DNA of 37,178 nt, taken from contig JAADIO010000062.1 of NCBI GenBank assembly GCA_013151235.1, forward strand, positions 1 through 37,178, written 5' to 3'. The notes under the pieces were generated by a model that saw only the letters and a program-made list of their open reading frames with translations, had not been told where the DNA came from and did no database searches. Made by a program: the position numbers and the translations under genes. Of the stretch, positions 14,529 through 23,476 are shown piece by piece; position 1 is the first letter of the stretch; every line of letters begins with the position of its first letter. Source of the DNA: Deltaproteobacteria bacterium (GTDB lineage Bacteria; CG2-30-53-67).

Positions 14529-15830
14529 ATGATTCGTGCCGTACTCTTTCTGTTCTTCTTTTTTTTTGTGGTCGGTCCTGTCCAGGGGGCACCCTTTCCA
14601 GGCTCCGCCAAAACGCTTACCCGTACTTCCGATGCCGTAAAGATCTCCGGGATGGATATACCTCCTTTTCTCGGTGCAAACATTCATCTCCTTCGTCTCT
14701 TCGCCTTCCGGGAAGGGCACTTCCAACCGATCCCATTCCAGGTCGATCAGAAAGACTCAAAGGGAGAATGGGTCTGGGACGTTGCATTCAGGGACGGGCG
14801 GACCCGCGACGACCAGGACCCGGAGGGGGAATCGCTCCTCGATGAGAATGATCGTCTCGTCTTCCTTGCCGGAGACACAGGGGACCGGGCGTCCTTCCCG
14901 GAAAGGATCAAGGCTGCGAAAGTACTGGAGATCGAAGTCATCGACCCCGTGAACCATGGGAGCGGATGGACCTATCTCGCCCTCTTTCCCCATGCCCCTC
15001 CTCCCTTGAGCCCGGTGCGATACATGACCTATGACCCGCAAAAACGGAATGTTTACTCCCCTCTCTACAGCCTTTCCTATTCCACTAAGAAGATCGCCGT
15101 CATGGACGCCCTCACCTTTCGGAAAAAGAGTATTCTCGATCGTCTCAAGATCCGGATCAAGGCGGAAATCAAGTTTGGTTTCATCAAGACGGCCATGCAC
15201 TTCAATGAAGAGGATGTGCGCGGATATCACGTCGGCTATATCGCAGGCCCGGTTCGGATCATCAACCGGACGGTCAACCAGGTCCGACTTCCCCTCGGCC
15301 TCCGTACACCCAAGGTGGTCTGCGACCACTACTTCTATCCACGCTATGCCGAGATTCCCCTGCTGCTCCACATGAACTTTCTCGTCTCCCGGGCCTCCCT
15401 GCTCCTTTCCGCGGACTACCGGGGGGCGCCTTTTTCACAGGCCTTCCTTCCGGGGCTGAAAGAAGCGGTAAAACTGACGGGACGAACCCCCTTGCGACTC
15501 GATCCGGCGAAGGGGGACTGGATCGCTCTGGACGGAGATCTGGGAACGGTGATCAATGCCATGCAGGTTCCCGTCGGCATATCCCGCTACATTTCTACGA
15601 GACCCCACCTAATCTCGGACCGGGAGAGAAGCTATCCGCCGGAATCGGTGCCGGGCTCCGACCCGGAGGCCGTGATCGAGATCCGGACCGCGCCCGACCT
15701 CCCGAAGGGAGATTACCTTCTCTACACCGTCTTTCTGTTTTCACCCGATCACTTCAAAAGAGGAGACGAGAAAAAACTGTTAAATATCCTGAACCGTCCG
15801 CTCACCGTCCGGGTAGGTCAAATACAATAA
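14529..15830 (+). CDS. Secreted protein of unknown function
   Basis: 433 residues. The N terminus is a clear signal peptide: MIRAVLFLFFFFFVVGPVQG, then a cut after Gly-Ala-Pro. No membrane segment follows, so the mature protein is periplasmic, extracellular or outer-membrane attached. Visible features are strand-rich regions such as FREGHFQPIPFQVDQKD near 56-72, an acidic DGRTRDDQDPEGESLLDENDRLVF segment near 89-112, and GYHVGYIAGPVRIINRTVNQVR near 236-257. The composition and spacing suggest a beta-sandwich or beta-barrel. I do not recognise the family and assign no function. It is transcribed alone from a perfect-consensus promoter, so it may be abundant. Confidence 0.75.
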   Translation: MIRAVLFLFFFFFVVGPVQGAPFPGSAKTLTRTSDAVKISGMDIPPFLGANIHLLRLFAFREGHFQPIPFQVDQKDSKGEWVWDVAFRDGRTRDDQDPEGESLLDENDRLVFLAGDTGDRASFPERIKAAKVLEIEVIDPVNHGSGWTYLALFPHAPPPLSPVRYMTYDPQKRNVYSPLYSLSYSTKKIAVMDALTFRKKSILDRLKIRIKAEIKFGFIKTAMHFNEEDVRGYHVGYIAGPVRIINRTVNQVRLPLGLRTPKVVCDHYFYPRYAEIPLLLHMNFLVSRASLLLSADYRGAPFSQAFLPGLKEAVKLTGRTPLRLDPAKGDWIALDGDLGTVINAMQVPVGISRYISTRPHLISDRERSYPPESVPGSDPEAVIEIRTAPDLPKGDYLLYTVFLFSPDHFKRGDEKKLLNILNRPLTVRVGQIQ

Positions 15831-15857
15831 GAGACTCCCGAACGGGCGCCGAAAGGG

Positions 15858-15921
15858 ATCAGAGGCATTCTCGGCAGAAGAGCCAAGAGCAGACTTGACC
15901 CCTTTCGTCGGGGGTCCCGGT
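15858..15921. repeat. Intergenic repeat-like stretch with GACCCC/GGGGTC stem
   Basis: Between convergent genes. GACCCC...GGGGTC (15896-15916) forms a short stem. The adjoining CCAAGAGCAGACTTGACCCC resembles sequences I associate with REP elements near RAYT transposases. No transposase is present. It may end transcription of both genes. Confidence 0.4.
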
Positions 15922-17277
15922 TCACGCGAGACGGTCTTTCTGCCTGACCAGCCGGACGGCGAAGAACCCATCCGTATCATGTTCGTCGGGCCAGGCATGG
16001 AAGAAACCCTTATCGTCAATCATGCTCCGGGCCGCTGCCGGGAAGTCCGCCGGGACGGGAGCGACCGTAAATCCCCCTTCTTCCCGCAGAAAGGTCCCGA
16101 TCACCTCCCCGTTCTCTTCCGGCTCGGTGGAACAGGTGGAATAGACCAGGCTCCCCCCTGCCCGTACGAACCGGGAAAGGTTCCGCAGGAGGCCGAGCTG
16201 CCGCTCCCGGTGGCGGGCAAGGTCCTCCTCCTTCTTCCGCCACTTGGCCTCGGGATGTCTGCGGATCGTGCCGAGACCCGAGCAGGGTGCATCGATGAGT
16301 ACGTGGTCGAAGGGTTCGCCGAAGCGGATGGACCTCCCATCGCCAAGCAGCGGCCGTACGATCGTTATCCCGAGCCGTTCCATGTTCTCCTCGATTCTTC
16401 CCAGCCGGAGTGGATCGACCTCAAGAGCGATGATCTCCCCTTCATCCGCCATTAGTTCAGCCAGATGGGAGGCCTTCCCTCCCGGCGCGGCGCAGGCGTC
16501 GAGGATCCGATTCCCCGCCCTCGCCCCGACCATGCGGGAGATCAGGATGGCGCCGCCGTCCTGGACGTAGAACCGACCTTCCCTGAAACCGGGCAGTTTT
16601 TCCACCGGTCCGGAGAACTCGACGACAACCCCTTCCGGGCACAACTGGTGGGGGATGAGCTTTTCGACCGCGCCGGCCAGGCGTTCCAGGTATTCACCGG
16701 GATCAGGTTTAAGGGAGTTGATCCGCAGGGTGGTTGCAGGCGGTTTGTTGCAGGCCGCCAGAAGCCGTTCCGCCCGCTCTTTCCCAAAGCGGGACACCCA
16801 TCGCCGGACCAGCCATTCCGGGCAGGAGTGTTTTACCGCAAGATGAGGGATCGTGTCGCCGGGACCGGGCAGCGGGATCTTCTCTTTCCGCCGGACGAGG
16901 TTCCGCAGTACCCCGTTGACGAAACGGACTTGCCCCGGATTCCCGAACTCTTTTGCAAGCTCCGTGGCGGTATCGACGGCCGCCCAGGGAGGGACGCGAT
17001 CAAGAAAGAGAATCTGGTATGCGCCGATGCGAAGGAGGTTCCGGATCTCCGGGGGATTCGTACGGAAGGAACGATGAGCCAAGGCGCCCAGGAAATAATC
17101 GATCCGCCCCCGCCACCGTAGGGTCCCGTAGACCAGTTCGAAAAGCAGCGCCCTGTCCCGCCCGCCAAGGGGGGCGGCCCCCCCTGCCGACCGGGCGATC
17201 GCCTCATCGGCGAAAAGACCTTTCCCGTCAATCAGGGTCAGGGCGGATGCCGCCGACCGGCGGACCGGATCAGACAC
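15922..17277 (-). CDS. rsmB: 16S rRNA (cytosine-5) methyltransferase RsmB
   Basis: 451 residues, full length. The N-terminal NusB-like RNA-binding domain covers about 1-140 ([24 protein letters not shown]). The methyltransferase domain has motif [17 protein letters not shown] and the two catalytic-cysteine motifs: [15 protein letters not shown] (motif IV) and [14 protein letters not shown] (motif VI). It methylates C967 (E. coli numbering) of 16S rRNA. The start ATG 17277 overlaps the htpX end by 8 bases, so they are translationally coupled. In many Deltaproteobacteria rsmB sits close to fmt and DUF116, as here. Confidence 0.95.
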   Translation of the reverse strand: MSDPVRRSAASALTLIDGKGLFADEAIARSAGGAAPLGGRDRALLFELVYGTLRWRGRIDYFLGALAHRSFRTNPPEIRNLLRIGAYQILFLDRVPPWAAVDTATELAKEFGNPGQVRFVNGVLRNLVRRKEKIPLPGPGDTIPHLAVKHSCPEWLVRRWVSRFGKERAERLLAACNKPPATTLRINSLKPDPGEYLERLAGAVEKLIPHQLCPEGVVVEFSGPVEKLPGFREGRFYVQDGGAILISRMVGARAGNRILDACAAPGGKASHLAELMADEGEIIALEVDPLRLGRIEENMERLGITIVRPLLGDGRSIRFGEPFDHVLIDAPCSGLGTIRRHPEAKWRKKEEDLARHRERQLGLLRNLSRFVRAGGSLVYSTCSTEPEENGEVIGTFLREEGGFTVAPVPADFPAAARSMIDDKGFFHAWPDEHDTDGFFAVRLVRQKDRLA

Positions 17278-18109
17278 CCATCGCCTCTAAACGGCGGATC
17301 CGCTCCTCCATCGGCGGATGGGTGGAGAAGAGCGAGGCCAGCCCGCGGCCCCGCAGCGGGTTGACGATGAACATGTGGGCCGTGGCCGGACTCGCGTTCA
17401 TCGGAACCCGCTGAGCCCCGGCGGCCAGTTTCCTGAGGGCGGAGGCCAGGTAGCGGGGATGGCCGCATATCTTCGCCCCGCCCCGGTCGGCGCCGTATTC
17501 CCGGGAGCGGGAGATCGCCATCTGTATGATCATGGCGGCGATGGGAGCGAGAATCATCACGGCGATCGCGCCGAGGCCGCCGCCGTCATCATCGTCCCCC
17601 CGGAACCCGCCGAAGATCATCGCCCACTGGGCCATGTTCGCCATCATGGAGATGGCGCCCGCGATGGTTGCGGCGACGGTCCCGATCAGTATGTCACGAT
17701 GCTTCACGTGGGCCAGCTCATGGCCTAAAACCCCCATCAGTTCGTTCCGGTCGAGCAGATCGAGAATCCCGGTGGTCACGGCCACGGCGGCATGGTCCGG
17801 ATTTCTCCCCGTGGCAAAGGCGTTGGGTGCGGGGTTCTGCACGATATAGACCCGGGGCATGGGGAGCCCTGCGTTCCGGGCAAGCTGCTCCACGACCGAG
17901 TAGAGCTCCGGCGCCTCGGCCCGGCTCACCTCCCGCGCCTTGTACATCTTCAGCACGATCTTGTCGGAAAACCAGTAGGACCCGGCATTCATGGCCAGGG
18001 CGATGAGGAAGGCGATTTTCATCCCGGCGGGACCGCCGAGGGCGTTCCCCGCGAAGATCAGAAGAACCGTCAGACCCGACATGAGAAGGGCTGTTTTGAA
18101 GATGTTCAT
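17270..18109 (-). CDS. htpX: Membrane zinc protease HtpX
   Basis: 279 residues, typical M48B length. Two N-terminal membrane helices (about 5-25 and 30-48) precede the catalytic HELAH at 130-134 ([14 protein letters not shown]). A second membrane pair covers about 140-200, and the third zinc ligand is in the SREYGADR motif. HtpX degrades misfolded membrane proteins in the inner membrane and is usually stress-induced. A Gly/Asp-rich loop ([10 protein letters not shown]) between membrane segments is a minor local feature. The promoter at 18232-18259 is likely its own; the upstream gene is DUF116. Confidence 0.96.
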   Translation of the reverse strand: MNIFKTALLMSGLTVLLIFAGNALGGPAGMKIAFLIALAMNAGSYWFSDKIVLKMYKAREVSRAEAPELYSVVEQLARNAGLPMPRVYIVQNPAPNAFATGRNPDHAAVAVTTGILDLLDRNELMGVLGHELAHVKHRDILIGTVAATIAGAISMMANMAQWAMIFGGFRGDDDDGGGLGAIAVMILAPIAAMIIQMAISRSREYGADRGGAKICGHPRYLASALRKLAAGAQRVPMNASPATAHMFIVNPLRGRGLASLFSTHPPMEERIRRLEAMGV

Positions 18110-18231
18110 GATCTTTCTCCTTTTATTCCGATCATCCCGGATTGACCGGGACGCTGCAGAGTCTCATTCGACCCGTCTCCCCCGTGGTTAAATGCTTTTG
18201 TTTATTGCTTCCGAGCCCGCCTCCCACAGGG

Positions 18232-18259
18232 AATATAATCGGCATTCCCGGCCCGTCAA
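18232..18259 (-). promoter_or_regulatory. Promoter of htpX
   Basis: Minus strand: TTGACG (18259-18254), 16 bases, TATATT (18237-18232). It overlaps the end of the DUF116 gene and lies about 120 bases before the htpX start. The leader crosses a partial family A repeat near 18130-18160 (ATTGACCGGGACGCTGCAG). Confidence 0.55.
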
Positions 18260-19065
18260 GTTCCGGGGAACTCTTCAACCGGTCTCTCCGCTGCCCCGTT
18301 CCCGGGAACCACGAAATGACGGATCGACTCCTTCACCTCTTCAAGGTCGAATTCGGTGTTGATGCAGGGGCCGAAGGGCCGTTCGTTCAATATCCCCAGG
18401 ACCGGCAGTGGATAGGCGTCAAAGATCCCGGAGGTCAGGTCCCGCTTGCAGGCCACGGCCACCACGGCCTGGGGGCGTTTTTCCTTGATGAGCCGCCGGG
18501 CCAGGGTCCCGCCGGTGGCGACGAAAATATCGACGCCGTATTCTTCGCCGAGGTCGATCAGGTCGGGGATCCGGCACATGCCGCACCGCTCGCAGTTCCG
18601 GATATCGCCGGTCACCCGCGTCCGGCATTCGTTGTTCTGAATACAATGCGGCATGAGGAGGAGCAGCCGGTCGTGCTTGACCTTGATCCGACGGGAGAGG
18701 ACGAGCTGATTGTTGACCTCGACGAAGGATTCCTGGATCTTCTCCCGGGGAATCCGGAAGATAGATCCCAGGAAAAGGGTCAGCGGGTAGATGACCTTGA
18801 CGATCAGCCCGCGCAACCGCCCGAGGAAAAGGATCTCACGTCCCTTGTACAGGGTCAGGACCAGGAGGAGGACGCCGGCCGCGGCAATCACGAGAAAGCC
18901 GAGGAAAAGGATGGAAAGGGACATGAGGAGGGCCCCCATCGCCTTTCCGAGCCCGACCCCTTTCAGGACCAGGGCAAAGAGCCCTCCCAAAAGGAGGAGG
19001 GCAGCCAGGGCCCCGCTCATCAGGCCGACAAAGAGCCTTTTTTTAGGACGGCTGTCCGCTTCCAA
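18256..19065 (-). CDS. DUF116 membrane protein
   Basis: 269 residues. Two N-terminal membrane segments (about 10-34 and 42-70) precede a soluble DUF116 domain. The domain includes LMPHCIQNNECRTRVTGDI and a CERCGMC cysteine cluster (probably metal or Fe-S binding), then IFVATGGTLARRLIKEKRPQAVVAVACKRDL. The biochemical role is unknown. In many anaerobes this family is next to fmt and def, as here, so a role linked to translation initiation or folate has been proposed by context only. It overlaps the fmt end by 23 bases. Confidence 0.9.
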   Translation of the reverse strand: MEADSRPKKRLFVGLMSGALAALLLLGGLFALVLKGVGLGKAMGALLMSLSILFLGFLVIAAAGVLLLVLTLYKGREILFLGRLRGLIVKVIYPLTLFLGSIFRIPREKIQESFVEVNNQLVLSRRIKVKHDRLLLLMPHCIQNNECRTRVTGDIRNCERCGMCRIPDLIDLGEEYGVDIFVATGGTLARRLIKEKRPQAVVAVACKRDLTSGIFDAYPLPVLGILNERPFGPCINTEFDLEEVKESIRHFVVPGNGAAERPVEEFPGT

Positions 19066-20005
19066 GGATCATCCCTTCCCGGATTGCAGGACGCCCCCGG
19101 AGGAATTCCGCTCCATTGATACGCCTCCTGCCGGGCCGCTGGACCGTTTCAATCACGACGGAACCGTCCCGGGTCCCGACCTGAAAACATCGACCGGCGC
19201 GGATCACCTCACCGGGACGTCCCTTCTCTTCACGGACCGTGACCCGCCAGATCTTGAGAATCTCTCCATCGACCAGGGTATACGCGCCCGGCCAGGGGTC
19301 CATGGCCCGCACATGATTCCGGATCGCTTCGCCGGCCAGGTTCCAGTTGATCACCCCGTGCTCCTTTTTCAACAGAGGGGTTGCGATCGCCCCGGCCCCG
19401 TCCTGGGGAATCCGCTCCAACCTCCCCTCTTTCAGTATCTTCAGGGTCTGCAAAAGGGTCCTCGCCCCGAGAATGGCCAGCCGTTCCGTAAGAACACCGG
19501 TCGTCTCCTCCGGCCCGATTTCAAGTTCCCGCTGCATCAGGATATCACCCGTGTCCATCCCGGCGTCCATACGTATTATGGTGATCCCGGTTTTGTTCTC
19601 ACCGGCTGCAATGGCGGCGGCAATGGGCGAGGCACCCCGATACTTCGGCAGCAGGGACGCATGTATATTGATACATCCATACTTCGGTATCTCCAGAATC
19701 TCCGGTGGAAGGATCTGCCCGAAAGCGGCGACAACGAAAAGGTCACAGGAAAAATCCCGCAGAGCCCGGACAAATTCGGGTTCCGTGATCTTCATCGGTT
19801 GCAGAGCGGGAATCCCCCGATCGAGGGCCTCTTCCTTCACCGGCGAAGGGATCTTCTTTCTCCCCCGGCCGGCGGGCCGGTCCGGCCGGGTCACAACCCG
19901 GACGAGATCCTCCGTCTGGGAAAGCGCCGCCAGGGAAGGAACGGCGAACCGGGGTGTCCCCATATAGATAACGCGTAATATCCTGCCAATTTTTTCGTTC
20001 ATCAT
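19043..20005 (-). CDS. fmt: Methionyl-tRNA formyltransferase
   Basis: 320 residues from ATG 20005 (adjacent ATG 20002 and TTG 20008 possible; no clear ribosome site for any). It formylates the initiator Met-tRNA with 10-formyl-THF. The N-terminal domain begins RVIYMGTPRFAVPSL. The catalytic Asn113, His115 and Asp151 lie in CINIHASLLPKYRGASPI and RMDAGMDTGDIL. The C-terminal domain covers about 210-310 (WPGAYTLVDGEILKIWR). It runs in the same direction as def, 84 bases upstream, the usual def-fmt pairing. Confidence 0.96.
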   Translation of the reverse strand: MMNEKIGRILRVIYMGTPRFAVPSLAALSQTEDLVRVVTRPDRPAGRGRKKIPSPVKEEALDRGIPALQPMKITEPEFVRALRDFSCDLFVVAAFGQILPPEILEIPKYGCINIHASLLPKYRGASPIAAAIAAGENKTGITIIRMDAGMDTGDILMQRELEIGPEETTGVLTERLAILGARTLLQTLKILKEGRLERIPQDGAGAIATPLLKKEHGVINWNLAGEAIRNHVRAMDPWPGAYTLVDGEILKIWRVTVREEKGRPGEVIRAGRCFQVGTRDGSVVIETVQRPGRRRINGAEFLRGRPAIREGMILGSGQPS

Positions 20006-20089
20006 CAAAGGAAATCATTCCGGGAATGGATTAAAATTGTCTGTCTGCCCGCGGCCGGATCTAAAAAACAGGAATGGACGAATATTACC

Positions 20090-20602
20090 TTATTTATAGG
20101 CCCCCTGCCGGATGGCCTTCTTGATCTTCCGCTTGATCATATCCCGTTTCAAGGGAGAAAGGCGGTCCACAAAGAGAATACCGTCTAAATGGTCGACTTC
20201 ATGCTGAATCGCCCGCGCCATCAACCCCTCGGCATTCAGGGTTGTCTGCTCCCCTTCCCGTGTCATATAGCTGACTTTTATGGTCTGTGCCCGAGCGACG
20301 TTCCCATTATAGCCCGGTACACTTAAGCATCCCTCTTCTTCGGTCTGCATACCTTCGCTCGACAAAATCTCCGGGTTGATCATCACAACAAGAGCATTCG
20401 GCTCTTTCCCTACGGTGGTATCGAGAACAACAATCCGCTTGTGGACACCGACCTGGGGCGCAGCCAGACCAACACCCGGAGCGTCATACATGGTGGCAAT
20501 CATGTTTTCAATTAACTCCCGATCCTCTTCAGTGATTGCAGTGAGAGGTACCGAAGTTTTCCGAAGTTGTTCATCCGGATAATGCAAAATGGGCAGCAAC
20601 AT
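20090..20602 (-). CDS. def: Peptide deformylase
   Basis: 170 residues, all three metalloprotease motifs intact: GVGLAAPQ (43-50), EGCLS with ligand Cys92 (90-94) and QHEVDHLDG with ligands His134 and His138 and catalytic Glu135 (133-141). It removes the N-formyl group from new proteins, the partner reaction to Fmt. ATG 20602 has an excellent GGAGGGGAGG ribosome site. The C-terminal Lys/Arg-rich tail (KRDMIKRKIKKAIRQ) is common. It is divergent from pepA. Confidence 0.97.
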   Translation of the reverse strand: MLLPILHYPDEQLRKTSVPLTAITEEDRELIENMIATMYDAPGVGLAAPQVGVHKRIVVLDTTVGKEPNALVVMINPEILSSEGMQTEEEGCLSVPGYNGNVARAQTIKVSYMTREGEQTTLNAEGLMARAIQHEVDHLDGILFVDRLSPLKRDMIKRKIKKAIRQGAYK

Positions 20603-20661
20603 GCCTCCCCTCCTTCGTCTTCGTTCAAGTCATACAAATGTAACTGTTCAGGTTGCTTCTA

Positions 20662-20759
20662 TTTTCCCGCAGGACAAGGCGTGAGGAGCACAAAACCGGA
20701 GGCGTATTTTTCATACGTTGAGGATTTGAGCACCGCAACAACGCAGTCATGCGGGAAAA
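20662..20759. repeat. Palindrome-ended intergenic repeat, family B copy 1
   Basis: Perfect 10-bp ends, TTTTCCCGCA (20662-20671) and TGCGGGAAAA (20750-20759), about 98 bases in all. The interior has a CGTAT...ATACG stem and a segment whose reverse complement (TTGCGGTGCTCAAATCC) matches 22530-22546 in copy 2. It fills the def-pepA gap; the remaining 20760-20880 shows nothing coding. Confidence 0.65.
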
Positions 20760-20880
20760 GAGGGGTGACCTGAGTAGTTACATACAAATTATAGGAAAAA
20801 GAGGGGATTCCCGCAAGCGATTTATTGCCGATCCTGTACAGGGGAAGAAGATAATCCTCTATTTTCAAAGAGAAAGGAAA

Positions 20881-20909
20881 TTGACTTTTTCCATGGAGAA
20901 AGGTATCTT
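20881..20909 (+). promoter_or_regulatory. Promoter of pepA
   Basis: TTGACT (20881-20886), 17 bases, TATCTT (20904-20909), 84 bases before the pepA ATG. Confidence 0.6.
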
Positions 20910-20992
20910 ACATCAGGATTTCATGACGGGGAATGGAAAGCCGCGCCGGATTGGGCTTCTCATCGATCAAAGAGAAAAGGGACGGAGGCGAA

Positions 20993-22477
20993 ATGAAGAT
21001 TACACTATGCCGGGGAGACCTAAGCCGTATCAAGACGGATTTGATCGTCATCGGAATGTTCGAGGGACAAAAACGCCTGCAGGGAGCAGCGGCCAAGGTG
21101 AATGCCGCGCTGAAGGGCGCCATTCAAAAACTGATCCGCGAAGTCAACTTTGAGGGAGCCTGTGATAAAACTCTCATGATCCACACTCTGGGAAGGCTCC
21201 CGGCCAAAGAGATCTGCCTGATGGGCCTGGGAAAGGAGAAAGGGTTTACCCTCGACCGGCAGCGCCGTGCCTTCGCCGGGGTTGTCAAGGCGGCACGGAA
21301 AGTACATGCCCGGCAGGTTGTCTCAACCCTTCTTGCGAAGGGCGAAAGAGGAAAACCCCTGACTGATCTCTGCCGAAGCGCAGCGGAAGGGCTCCATCTG
21401 GGTGCTTATCGCTTTCGGAAATATCTCACAAAAGAGGAGACCACGGAACTTCGGCAGGTTTCTCTCCTCGTTGAAGGCACTTCCACAGCCGGTCTCGCTG
21501 CAGCCGTCCGGGCAGGGACACTCGCCGCTGAAGCAACGAATTTCACCCGGGACCTGGTCAATGAGCCGGGCAATGTCATCACCCCGATCACCTTGGCAGC
21601 CACAGCCCGAAAGATCGCCCGCCGGGAAGGTCTGCACTGCAAGATCCTCGCTGAAAAGGAAATCGCCGGACTCGGCATGGGCGCCTACTTAGGGGTCGCG
21701 CAGGGAAGTACCAACCCGCCCCGGTTCATTCATCTGACCTACCGGCCCCGGAAGGCGAAGAAGAGTATCGCCCTCATCGGGAAGGGAATCACCTTCGACA
21801 GCGGCGGACTGTCGTTGAAACCCTCCGAGGCAATGGCAACCATGAAGATGGATAAATCCGGCGCCTGCACGGTATTGGGAGTCATGCAGGCCCTTCCGAA
21901 GCTGAAACCCTCCGTGACCGTCCACGGGATTATCGCTGCGGCGGAAAATATGCCGAGCGGTACGGCACAGCGCCCCGATGATATCGTACGGGCCATGAAC
22001 GGAAAAACGATTGAGGTCCTCAATACCGATGCCGAAGGGAGGCTGACCCTCGCAGATGCTTTAAGCTATGCGGCTCGGCTCAAACCGGACTGCATGATCG
22101 ACCTGGCGACCCTGACCGGGGCCTGCGTCGTCGCTCTCGGGGAGTATACGGCCGGTGTCATGGGCAATGATGAAAGCTTCCTCGACGAATTCCTCAAAAC
22201 CGCGAAAAAAACGGGGGAACTGATGTGGCCTCTTCCCTTCGACGAAAATATGATGGAAAAACTTAAGGGGAAAGTGGCCGACCTGAAAAATATCGGGAAC
22301 CGATGGGGCGGCGCCATCACGGCCGGGATGTTCCTCCGGGAGTTCGTCAACGAAATTCCCTGGATCCATATCGACATCGCAGGCCCCGCCTTCAGTGAGA
22401 AGCCCTGGGGGTACAACACCGGCGGAGCCACCGGCATCGGTGTCCGGACAGTGCTGGAATATCTTTCGACGTTGTAA
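20993..22477 (+). CDS. pepA: Leucyl aminopeptidase (M17)
   Basis: 494 residues from ATG 20993, with GGAGG 4 bases upstream; an upstream in-frame start at 20933 lacks a site and is rejected. The C-terminal catalytic domain has the two-metal signatures: GKGITFDSGGLSLKP and MATMKMDKSGA (metal ligands and catalytic Lys), and EVLNTDAEGRLTLADAL with the family's NTDAEGRL motif. It removes N-terminal residues from peptides; PepA homologues also bind DNA in Xer recombination, which cannot be judged here. It is a single gene with its own promoter, divergent from def. Confidence 0.97.
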   Translation: MKITLCRGDLSRIKTDLIVIGMFEGQKRLQGAAAKVNAALKGAIQKLIREVNFEGACDKTLMIHTLGRLPAKEICLMGLGKEKGFTLDRQRRAFAGVVKAARKVHARQVVSTLLAKGERGKPLTDLCRSAAEGLHLGAYRFRKYLTKEETTELRQVSLLVEGTSTAGLAAAVRAGTLAAEATNFTRDLVNEPGNVITPITLAATARKIARREGLHCKILAEKEIAGLGMGAYLGVAQGSTNPPRFIHLTYRPRKAKKSIALIGKGITFDSGGLSLKPSEAMATMKMDKSGACTVLGVMQALPKLKPSVTVHGIIAAAENMPSGTAQRPDDIVRAMNGKTIEVLNTDAEGRLTLADALSYAARLKPDCMIDLATLTGACVVALGEYTAGVMGNDESFLDEFLKTAKKTGELMWPLPFDENMMEKLKGKVADLKNIGNRWGGAITAGMFLREFVNEIPWIHIDIAGPAFSEKPWGYNTGGATGIGVRTVLEYLSTL

Positions 22478-22486
22478 CTTAGTGGT

Positions 22487-22597
22487 CCTGTTCGTAAATA
22501 CTGTGACGCACCGAAGAGGAGACCGATCTGCGGCGCTCAAATGCCTGCCTGTGCGGAAGGACTACACGCAGACAGGCCACCCGTATTTACGAATAGG
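22487..22597. repeat. Palindrome-ended intergenic repeat, family B copy 2
   Basis: Ends CCTGTTCGTAAATAC (22487-22501) and GTATTTACGAATAGG (22583-22597) pair at 14 of 15 positions. The interior CTGCGGCGCTCAAATGCC matches the reverse complement of copy 1. It fills the pepA-folB gap. Confidence 0.7.
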
Positions 22598-22619
22598 GCC
22601 TCTTAGCAGGGACGGCTCC

Positions 22620-22985
22620 ATGCAGACCGACACCATTCGGATCGAAGGGATTGAATTTTACGGATATCACGGTGATCTGCCGGAAGAGCGGGAATTGGGG
22701 CAGCGCTATATTGTAGATATCGAGATGGTACGGGATTGTGCCGAGGCTGGACGATCAGACCGGATCGAAGAGACCATCGATTATGCGGCCGTGGCAAAAC
22801 GGATTGACGAGATCGGACGGACGGAACGGTTTCATCTGGTGGAGGCGCTGGCGGAACGGATCGCGCAGATCATCCTGGAGGAATTTGCCCCCGAAAAGGT
22901 TCAGGTCAACGTCACGAAACCCCATCCTCCGATTCCTCTTTCCATACAAAAGGTGGGCGTTACGATCCGCAGGACACGGTCATGA
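22620..22985 (+). CDS. folB: Dihydroneopterin aldolase
   Basis: 121 residues. The family pattern is present: IEGIEFYGYHGDLPEERELGQRY (8-30), ETIDYAAVAKRIDE (50-63), then RFHLVEALAERIAQ and the catalytic-lysine region VTKPHPPIP (97-105). It splits 7,8-dihydroneopterin in folate synthesis. The start ATG 22620 has an AGCAGGGA site upstream. It overlaps folK by four bases (ATGA), so folB-folK-deoxynucleoside kinase is one operon. Confidence 0.95.
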   Translation: MQTDTIRIEGIEFYGYHGDLPEERELGQRYIVDIEMVRDCAEAGRSDRIEETIDYAAVAKRIDEIGRTERFHLVEALAERIAQIILEEFAPEKVQVNVTKPHPPIPLSIQKVGVTIRRTRS

Positions 22986-23476
22986 ACCTCGTCTATATCG
23001 GGCTGGGGAGCAATATCGGAGATCGTGCCGGAAACATCCGGCGTGCTCTGGCAGGCCTGAATGGTACGGAAGCTTTTTCTCTCCTCCGAGTTTCCTCTTT
23101 CTACCGGACAGCCCCGGTCGGGTATAAAGAACAGGCGTGGTTCGCAAATGCCGTAGCGGAAGGCGAAACATCGCTGCCCCCTTCGTCGCTTCTAAAACGG
23201 TTGCAGTTGATCGAGCGGGAGATGGGCCGGGACACTCCGTTCAAATGGGGACCGAGGAATATCGACCTGGACCTTCTCTTTTACGGGGACCGTATTCTTG
23301 AGGAAAAAGGGCTGACCGTTCCTCATCCCTTCGCGGACCAACGGAGGTTTGTGATGGAACCTCTTGCGGAACTGGTACCGGAGGGGGTACATCCTGTAAC
23401 CAAGAGGAACTTTCAGGAAATTCTGAAACAGCTTGGAACGGATCAATTTGTAGAGAAGATGGAAACACCGTCATGA
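22982..23476 (+). CDS. folK: HPPK (2-amino-4-hydroxy-6-hydroxymethyldihydropteridine diphosphokinase)
   Basis: 164 residues. The signature YIGLGSNIGDR is at 5-15, SSFYRTAPVGY at 39-49, and the catalytic WGPRNIDLDLLFY block at about 89-101, followed by VPHP. It uses ATP to activate the pterin before coupling to p-aminobenzoate. Start overlaps folB by four bases; the end overlaps the next gene by four. Confidence 0.96.
   Translation: MNLVYIGLGSNIGDRAGNIRRALAGLNGTEAFSLLRVSSFYRTAPVGYKEQAWFANAVAEGETSLPPSSLLKRLQLIEREMGRDTPFKWGPRNIDLDLLFYGDRILEEKGLTVPHPFADQRRFVMEPLAELVPEGVHPVTKRNFQEILKQLGTDQFVEKMETPS

Noticed and set aside
15858-15921. REP-associated transposase locus
   Set aside because: The short sequence resembles RAYT-linked repeats, but no transposase frame is present.
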